In this document: positions 1 through 17,345 of the stretch, piece by piece
Layout of the letters: each line of letters opens with the position of its first letter
How positions within the stretch are numbered: the stretch's first letter is position 1
Assembly (NCBI GenBank): GCA_036169595.1
Contig: CM069767.1
Location: 3,583,501 to 3,647,500 of the forward strand
Length of the DNA: 64,000 nucleotides
Direction: 5' to 3'
Origin: Dictyostelium firmibasis
Taxonomy: Eukaryota; Evosea; Eumycetozoa; Dictyosteliales; Dictyosteliaceae
Notes under the pieces: model-generated
What the model saw: only the letters and a program-made list of their open reading frames with translations
The model's database searches: none
Told to the model about the DNA's origin: nothing
Program-made: the position numbers and the translations under genes

Positions 1-405
1 ATAAACACCTTGCTCGTTTGAAATTATATTGTTAGATGATTTTGAATTAACCGCACCACCATTAAACAAACCAAATTGTTTATAATCGATATATTTTAAA
101 ATTTTTTCCTTTTGTTTTGAATAAATAAATTTTTGGCCATCCAATGGTGAATCATTTTGTAATTGTTGTTGATTTTTATTTGATTGTTTATTTGAATAAT
201 GTGGTTTTTGATGTATATCATGTTGAATATTATGTTGAATGTTTGATGGTTGTTGATGTTGTGGTGGTGGTATATGGTTTCTATAATTATTATTATTTAA
301 AAAACTAAATGTTGAGTATTTATATATTAATGTTATATGTAATGTAATTGCAATTATTATTATCACACCAATAATATTTTTTTTTATTATTGATATTATT
401 GTCAT
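1..405 (-). CDS. Type II membrane protein, N-terminal part (runs off the left edge)
   Basis: An uninterrupted reading frame of 135 codons starts at the ATG on 405-403 and is still open at base 1. The product begins with a short Lys-containing cytoplasmic tail, then one hydrophobic segment rich in Ile (about residues 10-28, around NIIGVIIIIAITLHITLIY). A long His/Gln/Asn-rich stem follows (PPPQHQQPSN and QHNIQHDIHQKPH). There is no signal-peptide cleavage pattern, so a type II signal anchor fits best. A short tail, one anchor and a low-complexity stem are what Golgi glycosyltransferases and similar lumenal enzymes look like, but the catalytic part lies outside the window, so the function is not assigned. 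The start is supported by an AT-rich leader and the absence of an earlier in-frame ATG. Confidence 0.75.
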   Translation of the reverse strand, partial: MTIISIIKKNIIGVIIIIAITLHITLIYKYSTFSFLNNNNYRNHIPPPQHQQPSNIQHNIQHDIHQKPHYSNKQSNKNQQQLQNDSPLDGQKFIYSKQKEKILKYIDYKQFGLFNGGAVNSKSSNNIISNEQGVY

Positions 406-1366
406 TGTTTTATTATTTTATTATTTTTGTTATTTTCTTATTTTTGTTATTTTTTTTTTTTTTTTTTTCTTATTTTGTTATATTATTTTGTTATTTTATT
501 ATTTTATTATTTTATTATTTTATTATTTTATTATTTCTTTATGTTTTTTTTTTTTTTTTTTTTTTTTTTTATTATAATCAAACTAATTAAAGATACATTG
601 AAATTAAATCAATTGCGCCTACTCTATTGATATTATGCTTTTTATTTTTAATTAATAATGGTTTTTTATTTGTTATGATTTTTTTATCTATAAAATCAAT
701 ATTATTTTGTTTGTGCAATTGACAAAATTTGTTATTTTTTAACATTTATTGGCTTTATAAATTTTTTTTTTTAATAATTAAATTATTAAAAAAAATAAAA
801 AATAAAAATTAAAAATAATAAAAATTAAATTAACAATAAAAAGTGATAAATTTAGTAAATTATGTGTAGATTAGGGTAAAAATGTAGTATTTCCAAAAAA
901 TTTAATAACATAAAAAAAAAAATAAAAAAAAAAAACAAAAAATTTCTTTCATATGTCATATATGATTCACCTTTGGGCAAAAATGGAATATTTATTAAAT
1001 ATTTAACACAATGAAAAAATTTCAAGTGTGGTAACTATTCTACAAATTTTTTTTTTTTTTTTTTCTTCAAAAACCCACTCCATTTTATTACATGTTAACA
1101 ATTGTTCAGAAATATTATAAAGTAAAAAAAAGAAATAACAACATGAAATAGAAAATAAATAAAAATAAAAAAAATGAGGAAAAAAATTCATTCGTACTAA
1201 CTGTTGTTTTTACTACCATAACCATTTTTACAAAGTTGAAGAGAGGAAAAAAAAAAAATAAAAGGATTTGGTTTGTGAGGTTAAAAATTTTTTTTTATAT
1301 TAATACATTTTATAAATAAGGTTTTTTTGAAAATTGTTGTCTTGATTTTTTTTTTTTTTTTTTTTT
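406..1366. other. Intergenic, low-complexity A/T DNA
   Basis: No coding frame with normal codon use is visible. It holds poly-T runs (about 449-468 and 545-570) and a tandem TTATTATTTTA-type repeat (about 478-535) just upstream of the membrane protein start. The rest is mixed A/T sequence. It serves as the 5' flank of the gene on the left and the 3' flank of the EF-hand gene on the right, and I see nothing else in it. Confidence 0.6.
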
Positions 1367-1784
1367 TTATGATTCATCAACTGAGTATAACATTGCTGCA
1401 AATGCTTTATAATCAATAAAACCTGTATTATTTGGGTCAGCTGCTTCAAAGAATTCTGTGATCTGATATTATATGCTTGGATTAGTAAAAAAAAAAATCT
1501 ACATTTACATTTTTTATTATTTATTATTTATTTTTTTAGAACTTACCTCAGCTTCAGTCATTGGTAAACCATCCCTAATTATTCCTCTAAATTCCTCAAC
1601 ACTAACAAAACCATCATAGTCTCCATCGAAATTGTAAAAAGCTTCAATTAATTGTGTTTTTTCGTCTGACTAAATTTTTTTCAATAATAAAAATATATAA
1701 CAAATTAATATTTATTGTTGTTTTTTTAATGGGATAATCAACCTAAATAAATATTATCACAAACTCTTAAATTATACACACCAT
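1367..1784 (-). CDS. mlcB: 8-kDa single-lobe EF-hand protein, probable myosin IB light chain MlcB
   Basis: Three coding exons: 1784-1782 (the ATG alone), 1669-1547 and 1462-1367. Donors read GTGTGT and GTAAGT, acceptors TTTAG and TCAG. The product is 73 residues with two EF-hands. Loop 1 (residues 16-27, DGDYDGFVSVEE) is canonical, with Asp at positions 1, 3 and 5 and Glu at 12. Loop 2 (51-62, DPNNTGFIDYKA) has Ala instead of Glu at position 12 and should bind calcium poorly or not at all. That is half a calmodulin. From memory, Dictyostelium has two such half-size light chains: MlcB (73 aa, myosin IB) and MlcC (74 aa, myosin IC). The exact length is why I favour MlcB. It would sit on an IQ motif of a class I myosin at the actin-rich cortex. 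The EF-hand reading is firm; the choice of paralog is less so. Confidence 0.8.
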
Positions 1785-1856
1785 TTTATTTATAAATTTT
1801 TTTTTTTTAAGGAGCAAAAATAAATAAAAAAAAATAAAAAATAAAAATAAAAATAA

Positions 1857-1893
<37 letters not shown>

Positions 1894-2930
1894 AAAAAAA
1901 AAAAAAATCATTTTATTTGAATAATTGGGTTTAGAACCAACCAAGTTTAATAATTCCATATTTAATATATTCAAGAAATACATATATTATTTTTTGAAAT
2001 GTATATAAACAAAAATATTAAGAAATTATACAAATTATTTTTTAAAATTAACCAAATTTATATTTTTTTTTTTTCATTTTTTTTTTTTTATTTGTTATTT
2101 TTTAATTGTTTTTTTTTTTTTTTTTTAAAAAATAACAAATAAAAAAGAGATTATATTAAAAAAAAAAAAAAAGAAAAAATAAGGAATTTCAGACCTTGGA
2201 GGGCTTTGATTTCTAACAAAACTAAAATCACAATAAATCTAAATGAGAACTTTGAGAAATAAATTTTTTAATTTTTTTGTTTTTTTTTTAATTTCTAAAA
2301 AAAAAAAATTTATTTTTTTTATTTTTTTTATAATATCATTAAATTAAAGTCATATAGGTTTTGAAATATCACCAACTTTTATTTCTTTTTAAGGGTCAAA
2401 TAAAATTATTAGTTATTTCTTTTAATTTTTTTTTTTTTTTTTTTTTTAAAAATAATTGTGCAACACTTGTGGGTGTTTTAAATATTAAATTTTCCCACAT
2501 TCTCTCAACACACTCAATACACCCCTCCCCTTTATTATTAATATTACATATAAAGAATATAAAACATTTATATATTAATTTGTATATAATTTTTTTCCAC
2601 CTCGAGTGCTTCTTACAAATAAAACACGAATAAATTTAAATTGGGTATCAAGAAATAATAAAATAATTTAATTATTAAAAAAAAAAAATAAAACAAAATA
2701 AAATAAAACAAAACAAAATAAAACAAAATAAAATAAAATAAAATAAAATAAAATAAAATAAAATAAAATAAAATAAAATAAAACAAAACAAAACAAAAAC
2801 CCAAAGTTTAAAAATTTTATCTTTTGTTTGTTTCACTTACATATTCTCACACACTCACACATCCATTTATATAAATAATACAACCCACTCATTAAAATAA
2901 ATTAAAAAAACAAAATAAAACAAAACAAAA

Positions 2931-2962
<32 letters not shown>

Positions 2963-3107
2963 ACAACCCAAATTCAAACTCACACACTACAGTATTGACG
3001 TTAATTAATTAAATTGGTTCAAACCTACACAATATACTATTAAAGTCAATTTATCAACAAATAATACAACAAACAACAAAATAAACCAATAAATCATAAA
3101 ACTAAAA
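1785..3107. other. Divergent intergenic region between the EF-hand and phosphatase genes
   Basis: This is the shared 5' flank of two divergent genes. It consists of A and T homopolymers, a pentanucleotide AAAAT/AAAAC microsatellite (about 2690-2800), and CA-rich patches near 2843-2865 and 2980-2990 (CACACACTCACAC type). CA-rich patches of this kind are common in Dictyostelium promoters. No coding sequence was recognised. Confidence 0.55.
2690..2800. repeat. AAAAT/AAAAC pentanucleotide microsatellite
   Basis: Direct reading shows about twenty near-perfect copies of a 5-bp unit, mostly AAAAT with interspersed AAAAC, upstream of the phosphatase gene. The frame read from it encodes only Phe, Tyr, Ile and Leu and is not a gene. 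Confidence 0.85.
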
Positions 3108-5042
3108 ATGGATACGGCCGTTGCAAATGATAGTGGTTATGAAATATCGTGGATATCAGATAACTACTTAAAATTCATAATTAAAAAGAGTCCAGTTAAA
3201 AAAACAACGACAACAACATCATCCTCCTCTTCACCAACAAAATCACCATCACCATCTAAAAATAAAAGAGAAAGACTACAACTTGATAGTGTTGGTGAAG
3301 ATGATGGGGATAGTGGTAATCACAAATTACCAAGCCTCGATGAATTTAAAGCTAGTATCAATAATCCCAGTGGCGATAGTGATAAGAACTCAACTATCTC
3401 TAATAATAGCAATAGTGAGAATATAGATAATGCACCATTATTAACGGTACCAGAACTAACACTCAAAGACTTCAATATTAACAAAAAACAAAAGAAACAA
3501 AAACATCAAAAACATCAAAAAGATCAAAAGGACCAAAAACAAAAACAACAAAAAGATATCATTTTCAAAGATTTGGAAGTTTCTAAAAATATAAATGATA
3601 ATCCTCCCAATACAGAGAAACAACAAATGGAAATTCAATCAATGTCAAAATTGGTACTCAATCCACAATCACTGGCCTCTACTACACCCACGGCAACAAC
3701 TACTACTACAACAACAACAACTGCTACAACAACCAGTAGCGACAACAATAATGATGAAGATATAGAGATTGAACAACAAGAAGAAAATGAAAAGGAAGTA
3801 AAAGAAAAGAATAAACAAGAAGAGAGTCACCAACAAGAACAACACGAAAAAGATGATGAGATATTAGATTTAAGTTATAATGGGAATACAATACTCGGTA
3901 CAAGAGATGAAAATCAAGATACTTTTTTTCATAAGCATTTAAAATCTAAAAAGATAAGGGTGATAGGTGTATTCGATGGTCATGGTGATGAGGGAATGGA
4001 TGCATCTGTTACGACCAGAGATATAATATCAAATTGTATAGAAAAAGAAATTGTAAATAGTAATGAAGAATCAAATGATTTTTATGGTAAGCACTATTTA
4101 AAAATGAATAAAAAAAAAAATTGTCACTAAAATTTTTTATTGTTTTTTTTTTCACATCAATATTTTTATTCTTACATATTAGATAAATATATAACGAATT
4201 CATTTTTGGAAGCAAATGAAGTATTGCTTGAAAAAGGTAAAATTAGTGGCGATTGGGGCACAACGGCAACTTTAGCAATAATTAACGAAAATAAAATCCG
4301 TGTTGGTTGGGTAGGTGATTCAATGGCGGTTTTATTCAAACAATCTGCAAGTGGTAAGGATTTTACTCCAATTCAACTCTCAATTGATCACAAACCTGAA
4401 AATCCACTCGAAAAGAAAAGAATAGTTTCAACTGGTGGTAGAGTGGTTTATAGATGTGTATGTAGCTATTAATATGTTATGATTGATTGATTGATATCGA
4501 CTTTGATTAACATAAAAATATACATATAAATAGGGATGCTATAGAGTTATACCAAATAAAAATGATTATAATAATGATGACATTATGAAACAAAGATTAG
4601 CATTAAATATGAGTAGAGCATTAGGCCATGTAGTTTTAAGTAAATATGGAGTTAGTAGTACACCAGAATTTCATAGTGAATCATTGAATCCAGGTGATTA
4701 TGTTATTTTGGCTTCCGATGGTCTTTGGAATGTTTTGGATTTAAAAACAATTCAAAAATATATTAAAAAATCAACTTCTGTGAAAGAATTAACAGATTTA
4801 TTAGTAAGTTTTTTTAAAAAGAGAAAACTTTTTTTCCAATACTAAAAAAAAAAAAAAATATCTAAAGAAGGTTGTACTAATCAAAAGATATTTTTATTTT
4901 TACTATTTTTTTTTTTTTTTTTTTTTTTTCTTTAAATATTATTTTAATTATTATAAATCAGTTGAGTGTTGTCGAAAGCAAGTGCCAAAATTTTAAAATA
5001 CCATGCGATAATGTTACAATTTGTTGTTACAGACACTCATAG
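3108..5042 (+). CDS. PP2C-family (PPM) serine/threonine protein phosphatase
   Basis: Four exons: 3108-4086, 4183-4457, 4534-4803 and 4962-5042, with phases that match and give 534 residues. Residues 1 to about 255 are a charged Lys/Gln/Glu/Thr-rich extension with no recognised domain. The PP2C fold follows: RDENQD (about 265), VFDGHG with metal ligand Asp290, GDWGTTATLA and RVGWVGDS, DHKP, ASDGLW with Asp480, and the closing CDN with Asp524. The metal-binding aspartates of PPM enzymes are therefore present, and the enzyme should be an Mn/Mg-dependent phosphatase. One oddity: the usual SRAxGD motif reads SRALGH (His450). No signal peptide or membrane span is visible, so a cytosolic or nuclear site is likely. 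The substrate cannot be told. The last exon is short but carries the conserved DN motif, which supports the splice model. Confidence 0.9.
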
Positions 5043-5108
5043 TTTCCCCAAAATAGAATATTATCGGGTGGTAAAAAAAACTTTTTTTTAATAAAATATT
5101 TTTAAAAA

Positions 5109-5152
<44 letters not shown>

Positions 5153-5347
5153 TTCATATTATTAAAATATTTAATTTTTTATTATAAAGGAACCCCTTTA
5201 AAAACCCCGGTTACTCTTTTTTGATATTTTTTATTTTTTTCTTTAATTTTTTTTCCCAAACCCAATAAATTAATTTTATGATAATCAGTTGTGGAGTCGA
5301 TAATATATTATTCAAACTCTAAAAGGTTTTACAACAATATATTATTA

Positions 5348-5392
<45 letters not shown>

Positions 5393-6166
5393 TATAAAAA
5401 TCAACCATTCTTAAACAAAAAAAAAAAAAATGTAAAAAAAAACCTTAGCTGTCATTGAAATGGGTGATATGTTTCAAACTTAAAATATGGCTCAATGATG
5501 ATGGTTCATATTAACCAATAACAATAAATTACACATAATATATCACTACTACTCTTTCAATAGAATTTCAAAAAATTAATATTAATTCTTTTTTTTTTTT
5601 TTTTTTTTTTTTTTGGATTAAATCACGATCAGCTCGCAATCTGATTTGGGAGTGTGTGTTCCAAATTTGACCCACTGAAAAAGATTTTTTTTTATATATT
5701 TTTTTTTTTTTTTTTTTTTTTAATTTTTTTAACATTTTTTTTTTTTATATTTTTTTTTTTTTTTATATTTTTTTTTTTTTTTTGCGCAGACTTTGATTAT
5801 TATAAAGTTTTTTTTTTATTTTATTTTTTTATTTTTTTTGTGCAATACCCCCTTTGATCATTTTTTTTTTTTTTTTATTTTTTTTTTTTCATTTTATTTT
5901 TTTTTTATTTTTTTTTTTTCATTTTTTATTTTTTTTTTTCATTAAAAAAAAACCTTTTTTTAGCATCTGCTTTGGTTGTGTTTTTTTAGTCATAAACTCA
6001 CAACAAACAAAACACATTCTTCATCCACCCCCACACAGCCACAATACTGTCTGGATCACACCTTTATCACCTTCACATCTTTTTGTACTTTTAATAAATA
6101 TTGTAAATAATAAAAAAATATAAATCAAAATAAAAAAAATAAAAAAATAAAAAAATAAAAATACAT

Positions 6167-6202
<36 letters not shown>

Positions 6203-6659
6203 ATTTAAAATAAAAAACTGTTCAAATATAGATATCTCAATTCCAACTTTAAATTTCCATCCTGTAATACAAACCACCCTCAAAAAAAAAAAAAATAAAT
6301 AAATAAATAATAATAAAAATAATAATAATAATAATAAAAATAAAAATAAATAAATTTTTTTTTAACAACACACTTAACACTCATATTCAACCCACTGCCA
6401 CCACCATTACTACCAACCACACATATTTTGTACTATAAATAAACCTTATATTTAATATTTAAATTATTTAATTAAAAAACAGTTGTAATATAAAAACACA
6501 ATAATAACAATAAAATCAGTATTTTTTTTTAAAAAAAAAATATAAAAAAAACAAATACAAAAATTATATAAATTTTTTTTTTTTATTTCTTTCAAACTTT
6601 AAACATCCAAAAATTAGTAAATAGTAATAAATAAATACAATACACATTCATAAAAAAAT
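5043..6659. other. Intergenic, poly-T rich, with a CA-rich patch
   Basis: The left part is the phosphatase 3' flank. It contains a TTA microsatellite (5350-5389) and very long T runs (5590-5615, 5700-5945). The right part is the probable promoter of the gene starting at 6660, with the CA-rich patch at 6025-6038 and A runs. Frames through the T runs encode only Phe, Leu and Ile and are not genes. Confidence 0.55.
6025..6038. promoter_or_regulatory. CA-rich G-box-like element
   Basis: CCACCCCCACACAG stands out as a C-rich island in DNA that is otherwise almost pure A/T, about 620 bases upstream of the start at 6660. In Dictyostelium, CACCC/GGGTG-type boxes bind the developmental factor GBF. 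The match is by eye, and the role is inferred from sequence and position only. Confidence 0.3.
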
Positions 6660-9575
<2,916 letters not shown>

Positions 9576-12119
9576 TCACCATGGATAACAGTCACTTGTT
9601 TTAATGAAGCCTGTTTTGCTTTTATCTTGTAAATAATCGAAAACTAAAGTATTTCCTTCTTCATATGCTATATCCGAAAGAATTGATATAATAGCATTGA
9701 AATTGGTATATTCTTCATCTTCATATTCATTGGATTGACCTAAAATTGAAATGATTAAGTCTATGGCTTTAAAGTCAAATCTTTTAATGATATGTAAAAA
9801 AAGTATAAGGTATTCTTTTTCATTTTCAAAATCTAGTGATGAGAAATCAAACTCACCATTTAAGTATTGAATTGTGTGAATGAATTCAATATTAATGGGT
9901 TTACATTTACCAGATTTTAAATCATGCTGTCTATATTGATAAACATAATATGACTCTTCTAAATCATTTACATAATAAAGTGTTTTATCTTCTTCATCTT
10001 CGTCATTATCATCGTTATCATCACGATTGTCAATTTTTAAACTTGAAATAAAGTTTTTAAATTCATTTATATCGAACCTTTGGTCATTCTTTAATTTATC
10101 AAGTATCCAATGTTTATCTCTAATTAGAGTTTGTTTAAAATCTAAAGAATTGTTCACTATAAATTTCATTTCATCAAAATTTTGAAAATCGGAGGTGCTA
10201 ATGAAATTTCTGACTGTTGATGCATTTTTATATTCATTTAAATAATTTTTTTTAAAATGAGCGATAATTTCAAAGTTGCAGAGAATTGAGGATAGAATTT
10301 TATTGATATTACTTTTATTTGAAAACAAAGTTGGAGATTTTGATTTTAATTTTGAAAAAATAAAATCAAAGGTTTCAGTTGATTTAACAAGTGAAAATGA
10401 ACTAAGAAGTTCGAGGGTTATTGGTGATTTAGAATCATTATCATTATTTTCATCTTTAATTAACAAATCAATAACATTTTCAATTAATTCATGATCATCA
10501 ACTTTAATAGTAAGATCAAATAAATTTTTTAATTGATTTCTATCTTTTCTTGAGCTTAAATCAACTATACAATTATTTAAAAATGAATAAAGTTGACCTT
10601 TATCATTTTTGTAATGTGAAAATAATTGACTGTAAATTAATTGTCTACCATCTATTAATTTGTGTTGATGATATTCTTCATCTTTATTGAATAGTGTAAA
10701 TTTAAAATCGAAAAATTGATTGTAAAAGATTACTTTATAAATATAATAATTTTCAGGTATAAAATGGCCTGTGAATAAAATTAACATTTTATAAAGTGAT
10801 TTAATATCATTTTTCAATGAAATCCAATCCAATTTATTCAATGGCTTTGTTTCATTTAAAATATTCTTTTCTTTTAATTTTTTTTTTATTTCTCTCAATT
10901 GATCGATTGATAGGATTGATATTTCTTCATTTTCAAAACTTTTATTCATTTCAATAGAGATTGCATTTAATTTATAATTTTTTATAATATTATTTTGAAA
11001 ATCAAATTTATCATTTAATAATGATAAAATCTCTGCAAAACCAATTAAAATATTAAAATTAATATTATTGAAAATATTAATTCTTAGTAATGAATTTATA
11101 GAATTTAAAATTATATTTTTATTACTTGAAATTATAAAATCATTATTATTATTATTGTTGTTGTTGTTGTTGTTGTTGGTGTTTTTGATATTATTATTAT
11201 TATCACTTTTTTTTAACTTTTTCATTAAATAATATTTCTCTAAAAAAAGAATAAATCCATTTTCTTGATTGTTATTATCTAAAAAGTTTGTTTCAGTAAA
11301 AACAGCTAAACCCCACAGTGATTGAGTTTTCTCTTTTTCTTTACAAAAATCTAAATTTAAATAATTTTCATAAATAAATTCAGCTAATTTTAAAGAACCA
11401 ATTTCAAAAGATTTAATAAAATCTTTAAAGATTTGTTCATCATCTCTAATATAATAACCTTTTTCAACTAAAACCTTCATTGCACTAACATTATCAAAAA
11501 CAATTACATGATTAATAATTTGTTTTAATGATAATGGATAAACTGATATTCTACCTTGAGATTGACACATTTTCATTCTTTTTTTATTGATTTGAGAATC
11601 AACAATCATTACATTTTCTTTTTCTTTTTCTTTTTCTTTTTCTTTTTCTTTTTGTTCTTCTTGTTCTTTTTTTTGATTTTCAATTACTCTAAAATAGTTT
11701 GAATAGTTTTTAAATAGATTTTCATAAAAATTATAATCATCTTTAAACCAATTGAAAATTGAATTAACTTCATATATACCTTTTTTTGAGGTAATTAAAT
11801 CATAATCATCTTCTAATTTATCATATTTTAATCTTGAGTGTGAATGTTTTAATGACTTTGGTTGAGTTCTTTTTAATTTTTCATAGTTATAGAATACATT
11901 TACCCATGTGTTATTAAATATCAATCTATCACCTCTTTTGACTTTATCTTTTAATAATTCTAAATAATTATTGATTATCATCCATTCACTGAAAACTATT
12001 TCATCATATGAATATCTAAATAATCTACAATTACTTTTTATTTTTTCGAATATTATTTTATTTAAATATCTATTTCTAAAAATCGACCAAAATAATTTTT
12101 CAGAATTATTTTCCTTCAT
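9576..12119 (-). CDS. Large ankyrin-like repeat protein of a Dictyostelium-expanded family
   Basis: A single uninterrupted exon of 847 codons starts at 12119. The N terminus (LFWSIFRNRYLNKIIFEKI, then SYDEIVFSEWMIINNYLELL) has the pattern I associate with a large amoebozoan family of degenerate ankyrin-type repeat proteins. In these, alpha-hairpins carry a short aromatic and hydrophobic signature such as VSAMKVLVEKGYYI, GSLKLAEFIYENYL and RFDFKAIDLIISIL. A KEKEKEKEKE tract sits near residue 160 and a short Asn run near 315. No signal peptide, membrane span or catalytic motif is visible. It lies head to head with the small gene at 12756, and the related large gene at 13233 lies beyond that one. 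Function unknown; a scaffold role is inference from the repeat type. Confidence 0.85.
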   Translation of the reverse strand: MKENNSEKLFWSIFRNRYLNKIIFEKIKSNCRLFRYSYDEIVFSEWMIINNYLELLKDKVKRGDRLIFNNTWVNVFYNYEKLKRTQPKSLKHSHSRLKYDKLEDDYDLITSKKGIYEVNSIFNWFKDDYNFYENLFKNYSNYFRVIENQKKEQEEQKEKEKEKEKEKENVMIVDSQINKKRMKMCQSQGRISVYPLSLKQIINHVIVFDNVSAMKVLVEKGYYIRDDEQIFKDFIKSFEIGSLKLAEFIYENYLNLDFCKEKEKTQSLWGLAVFTETNFLDNNNQENGFILFLEKYYLMKKLKKSDNNNNIKNTNNNNNNNNNNNNDFIISSNKNIILNSINSLLRINIFNNINFNILIGFAEILSLLNDKFDFQNNIIKNYKLNAISIEMNKSFENEEISILSIDQLREIKKKLKEKNILNETKPLNKLDWISLKNDIKSLYKMLILFTGHFIPENYYIYKVIFYNQFFDFKFTLFNKDEEYHQHKLIDGRQLIYSQLFSHYKNDKGQLYSFLNNCIVDLSSRKDRNQLKNLFDLTIKVDDHELIENVIDLLIKDENNDNDSKSPITLELLSSFSLVKSTETFDFIFSKLKSKSPTLFSNKSNINKILSSILCNFEIIAHFKKNYLNEYKNASTVRNFISTSDFQNFDEMKFIVNNSLDFKQTLIRDKHWILDKLKNDQRFDINEFKNFISSLKIDNRDDNDDNDEDEEDKTLYYVNDLEESYYVYQYRQHDLKSGKCKPINIEFIHTIQYLNGEFDFSSLDFENEKEYLILFLHIIKRFDFKAIDLIISILGQSNEYEDEEYTNFNAIISILSDIAYEEGNTLVFDYLQDKSKTGFIKTSDCYPW

Positions 12120-12755
12120 TGTTTTCTTTTTTTTTGTAAATGGCTACAATGAAAATAAATTTTTGATAAAAAAAAAAGGAGAAAAAAAATATTGCTCAAA
12201 AAATAAAAAAAAAATTGAAAATAATTTGGAATTCTATATTATTTAAAATTTGGCTAGTATACAAAAATAATAAAAATCTTTAGAAACATTGGGCATGTTT
12301 AATTGGGTTTTTTTTAAATATCAAAGGTTCATTCAAATAAAATTATTTTAAAAAAAATTAATAGGCTTATTATTTTTTTTAGCAAAATCAAAAATTAAGA
12401 AAAGAAGTTTTAATGATTTGTTATCTATAGGAAAAAAAAAATTTATTTTAAATAAAATTAGTTTTCCTTTTTTGTAATTACCATATTTCAGAAATTACTT
12501 TTATTTTAACCCTTTCAACACTGGTGTAAATAAGAAAAAAAATTAGTAAATGGGGTAAAACCTATAAAAAAAAAAAATTTCTAAAAAAGGATTTTTTTCT
12601 ATATAAGGATTTTAATTTTTTATTTTTTATTTTTAATTTTTTTTTTAATTTTTTTTTTAATTTAATTTTTTTTTCTATAAATATTTTTTGAAATAATTTT
12701 ATAATTTTTTAGATTACTATCTTTAAAGATAAAATTAACAAACAATTGAAAAAAA
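12120..12755. other. Divergent promoter region
   Basis: 636 bases of A/T-rich DNA lie between the starts of the 847-residue protein gene and the 77-residue protein gene. A and T runs are frequent and no coding frame persists. A probable start region for the small gene is the less repetitive stretch 12700-12755. Confidence 0.5.
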
Positions 12756-13077
12756 ATGGCAATTATTAAACCAGGAGGTCACTACATTGGTATATATTAT
12801 AAAAATTAAAATCCCACTAAAATAATAAAAATAAATAATAATTCCAATTTTTTTATTTTATAATAATTTTAAAATAGTCCCAACTAAAGGAGAAGAGATA
12901 TCTACTTTTGTTCTTGAAAACGAAGGAGATGAATTGGCAAGATGTGAATTAAATCTCAATGGTAATATTCAAGAAACACTTGATATTTTACCTCATAGTT
13001 CCCAAACAAAAATGATGGATGTTAGAGGAAAATTAACATTATGCAACATTGGTAAAACTCATATTAAAATCCTTTAA
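12756..13077 (+). CDS. Small conserved-looking protein, 77 residues, two exons
   Basis: Exon 1 is 12756-12789 and exon 2 is 12878-13077. The donor is GTATAT and the acceptor AAATAG. The phases (34 + 200 bases) close exactly on a TAA after 77 residues. The product starts MAIIKPGGHYIVPTKGEE and goes on with alternating hydrophobic and polar residues, two Cys, and no low-complexity sequence. That is unusual here and argues for a real, folded, mainly beta protein. No signal peptide or membrane span is seen. The start has the AAAATG context typical of the organism. It is followed after 155 bases by the large gene at 13233. I do not recognise the family and assign no function. The splice sites and clean composition are the evidence that it is a gene. 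Confidence 0.75.
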
Positions 13078-13232
13078 ATAAATTGATTTTAATAATAATT
13101 TGAAAAACATTATTTTTTTTTTTTTATTTAATTTTTTGTAATTTTTTGTAATTTTTTTTGGTGTGGAATTGATAAAAATTTAAATTTTTTTTTTTTTTTT
13201 TTTTTTCCATTTTTTTTTAAAATTCAAAAGCG

Positions 13233-16637
<3,405 letters not shown>

Positions 16638-17211
16638 ATTTTTTAGTTTGAAAAAAAATACCAATATCAGAATAAAAATACCAACACCTATGTATTTTTC
16701 AAATTAAATTTATAAAATAATTCTATTATCACTATTTCTTTTTAATCAAAAAATATTCTTTCCTTATAATTTATTTAATAAAAATTATAAAAAAATAAAA
16801 GTAGTTGAATCTCTTTAAAATGTGCAAAAAGATTTAAAATATGTGAGAATTGAAAAAGTTTGCAAATTGTTGGTAAAATAAATGTGGTAATTAAAAAATA
16901 TAAATATATTATTATTTATTTTTATAATGATTTAGTAAACGTTAATCTAATGGTCATTAATGTATTTAAAATATGTTATTAATGATATCAGTTGGTAGGA
17001 TAATCAAATAGGGAACAATGAGCATTTATTTGATGTATTTGGAGGTCATTTAAATATATAAAATATTTTTTGTTCCAATTGGATCTCTAAATTGTATTTT
17101 AAAGACCCAAAATTTTGAATAAATCGATATGTGATTAAATTTGATAATTAATAAATAAAAAATATGTAAATATAGAGAATTCTAAACCACCAGACACAAT
17201 AATTTAGAAAA

Positions 17212-17282
17212 AATTGATTTACAATATTGTTGATCATGTAGTTGATTGTATTTTATATGATTAACAATATTGTAAATCAATT
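17212..17282. repeat. Inverted repeat, 26-bp arms, 19-bp loop
   Basis: The left arm 17212-17237 and the right arm 17257-17282 are reverse complements with one mismatch in 26. The loop is 19 bases. The arms contain mixed sequence (ATTTACAATATTGTTGATCA), so this is not simple A/T repetition. It could be a fold-back element end, a structured RNA or a cruciform site. Confidence 0.8.
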
Positions 17283-17329
17283 ATATTGAATATTGTATAT
17301 GGTTGTTTATATTCAAATAAATATTTCAT

Positions 17330-17345
17330 GTCGAATTAATTCGAC
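17330..17345. repeat. Perfect 16-bp palindrome
   Basis: GTCGAATTAATTCGAC reads the same on both strands and lies about 50 bases beyond the larger inverted repeat. Dimeric regulator sites look like this, but no protein can be linked to it from sequence. Confidence 0.6.

Noticed and set aside
5600-5670. Possible tRNA in a balanced-composition patch
   Set aside because: No cloverleaf or B-box of the GGTTCRANNCC type could be formed.
5654-6123. Phe-rich open frames in the T-rich stretch upstream of 6660
   Set aside because: They are translations of homopolymer T, with no normal codon use.
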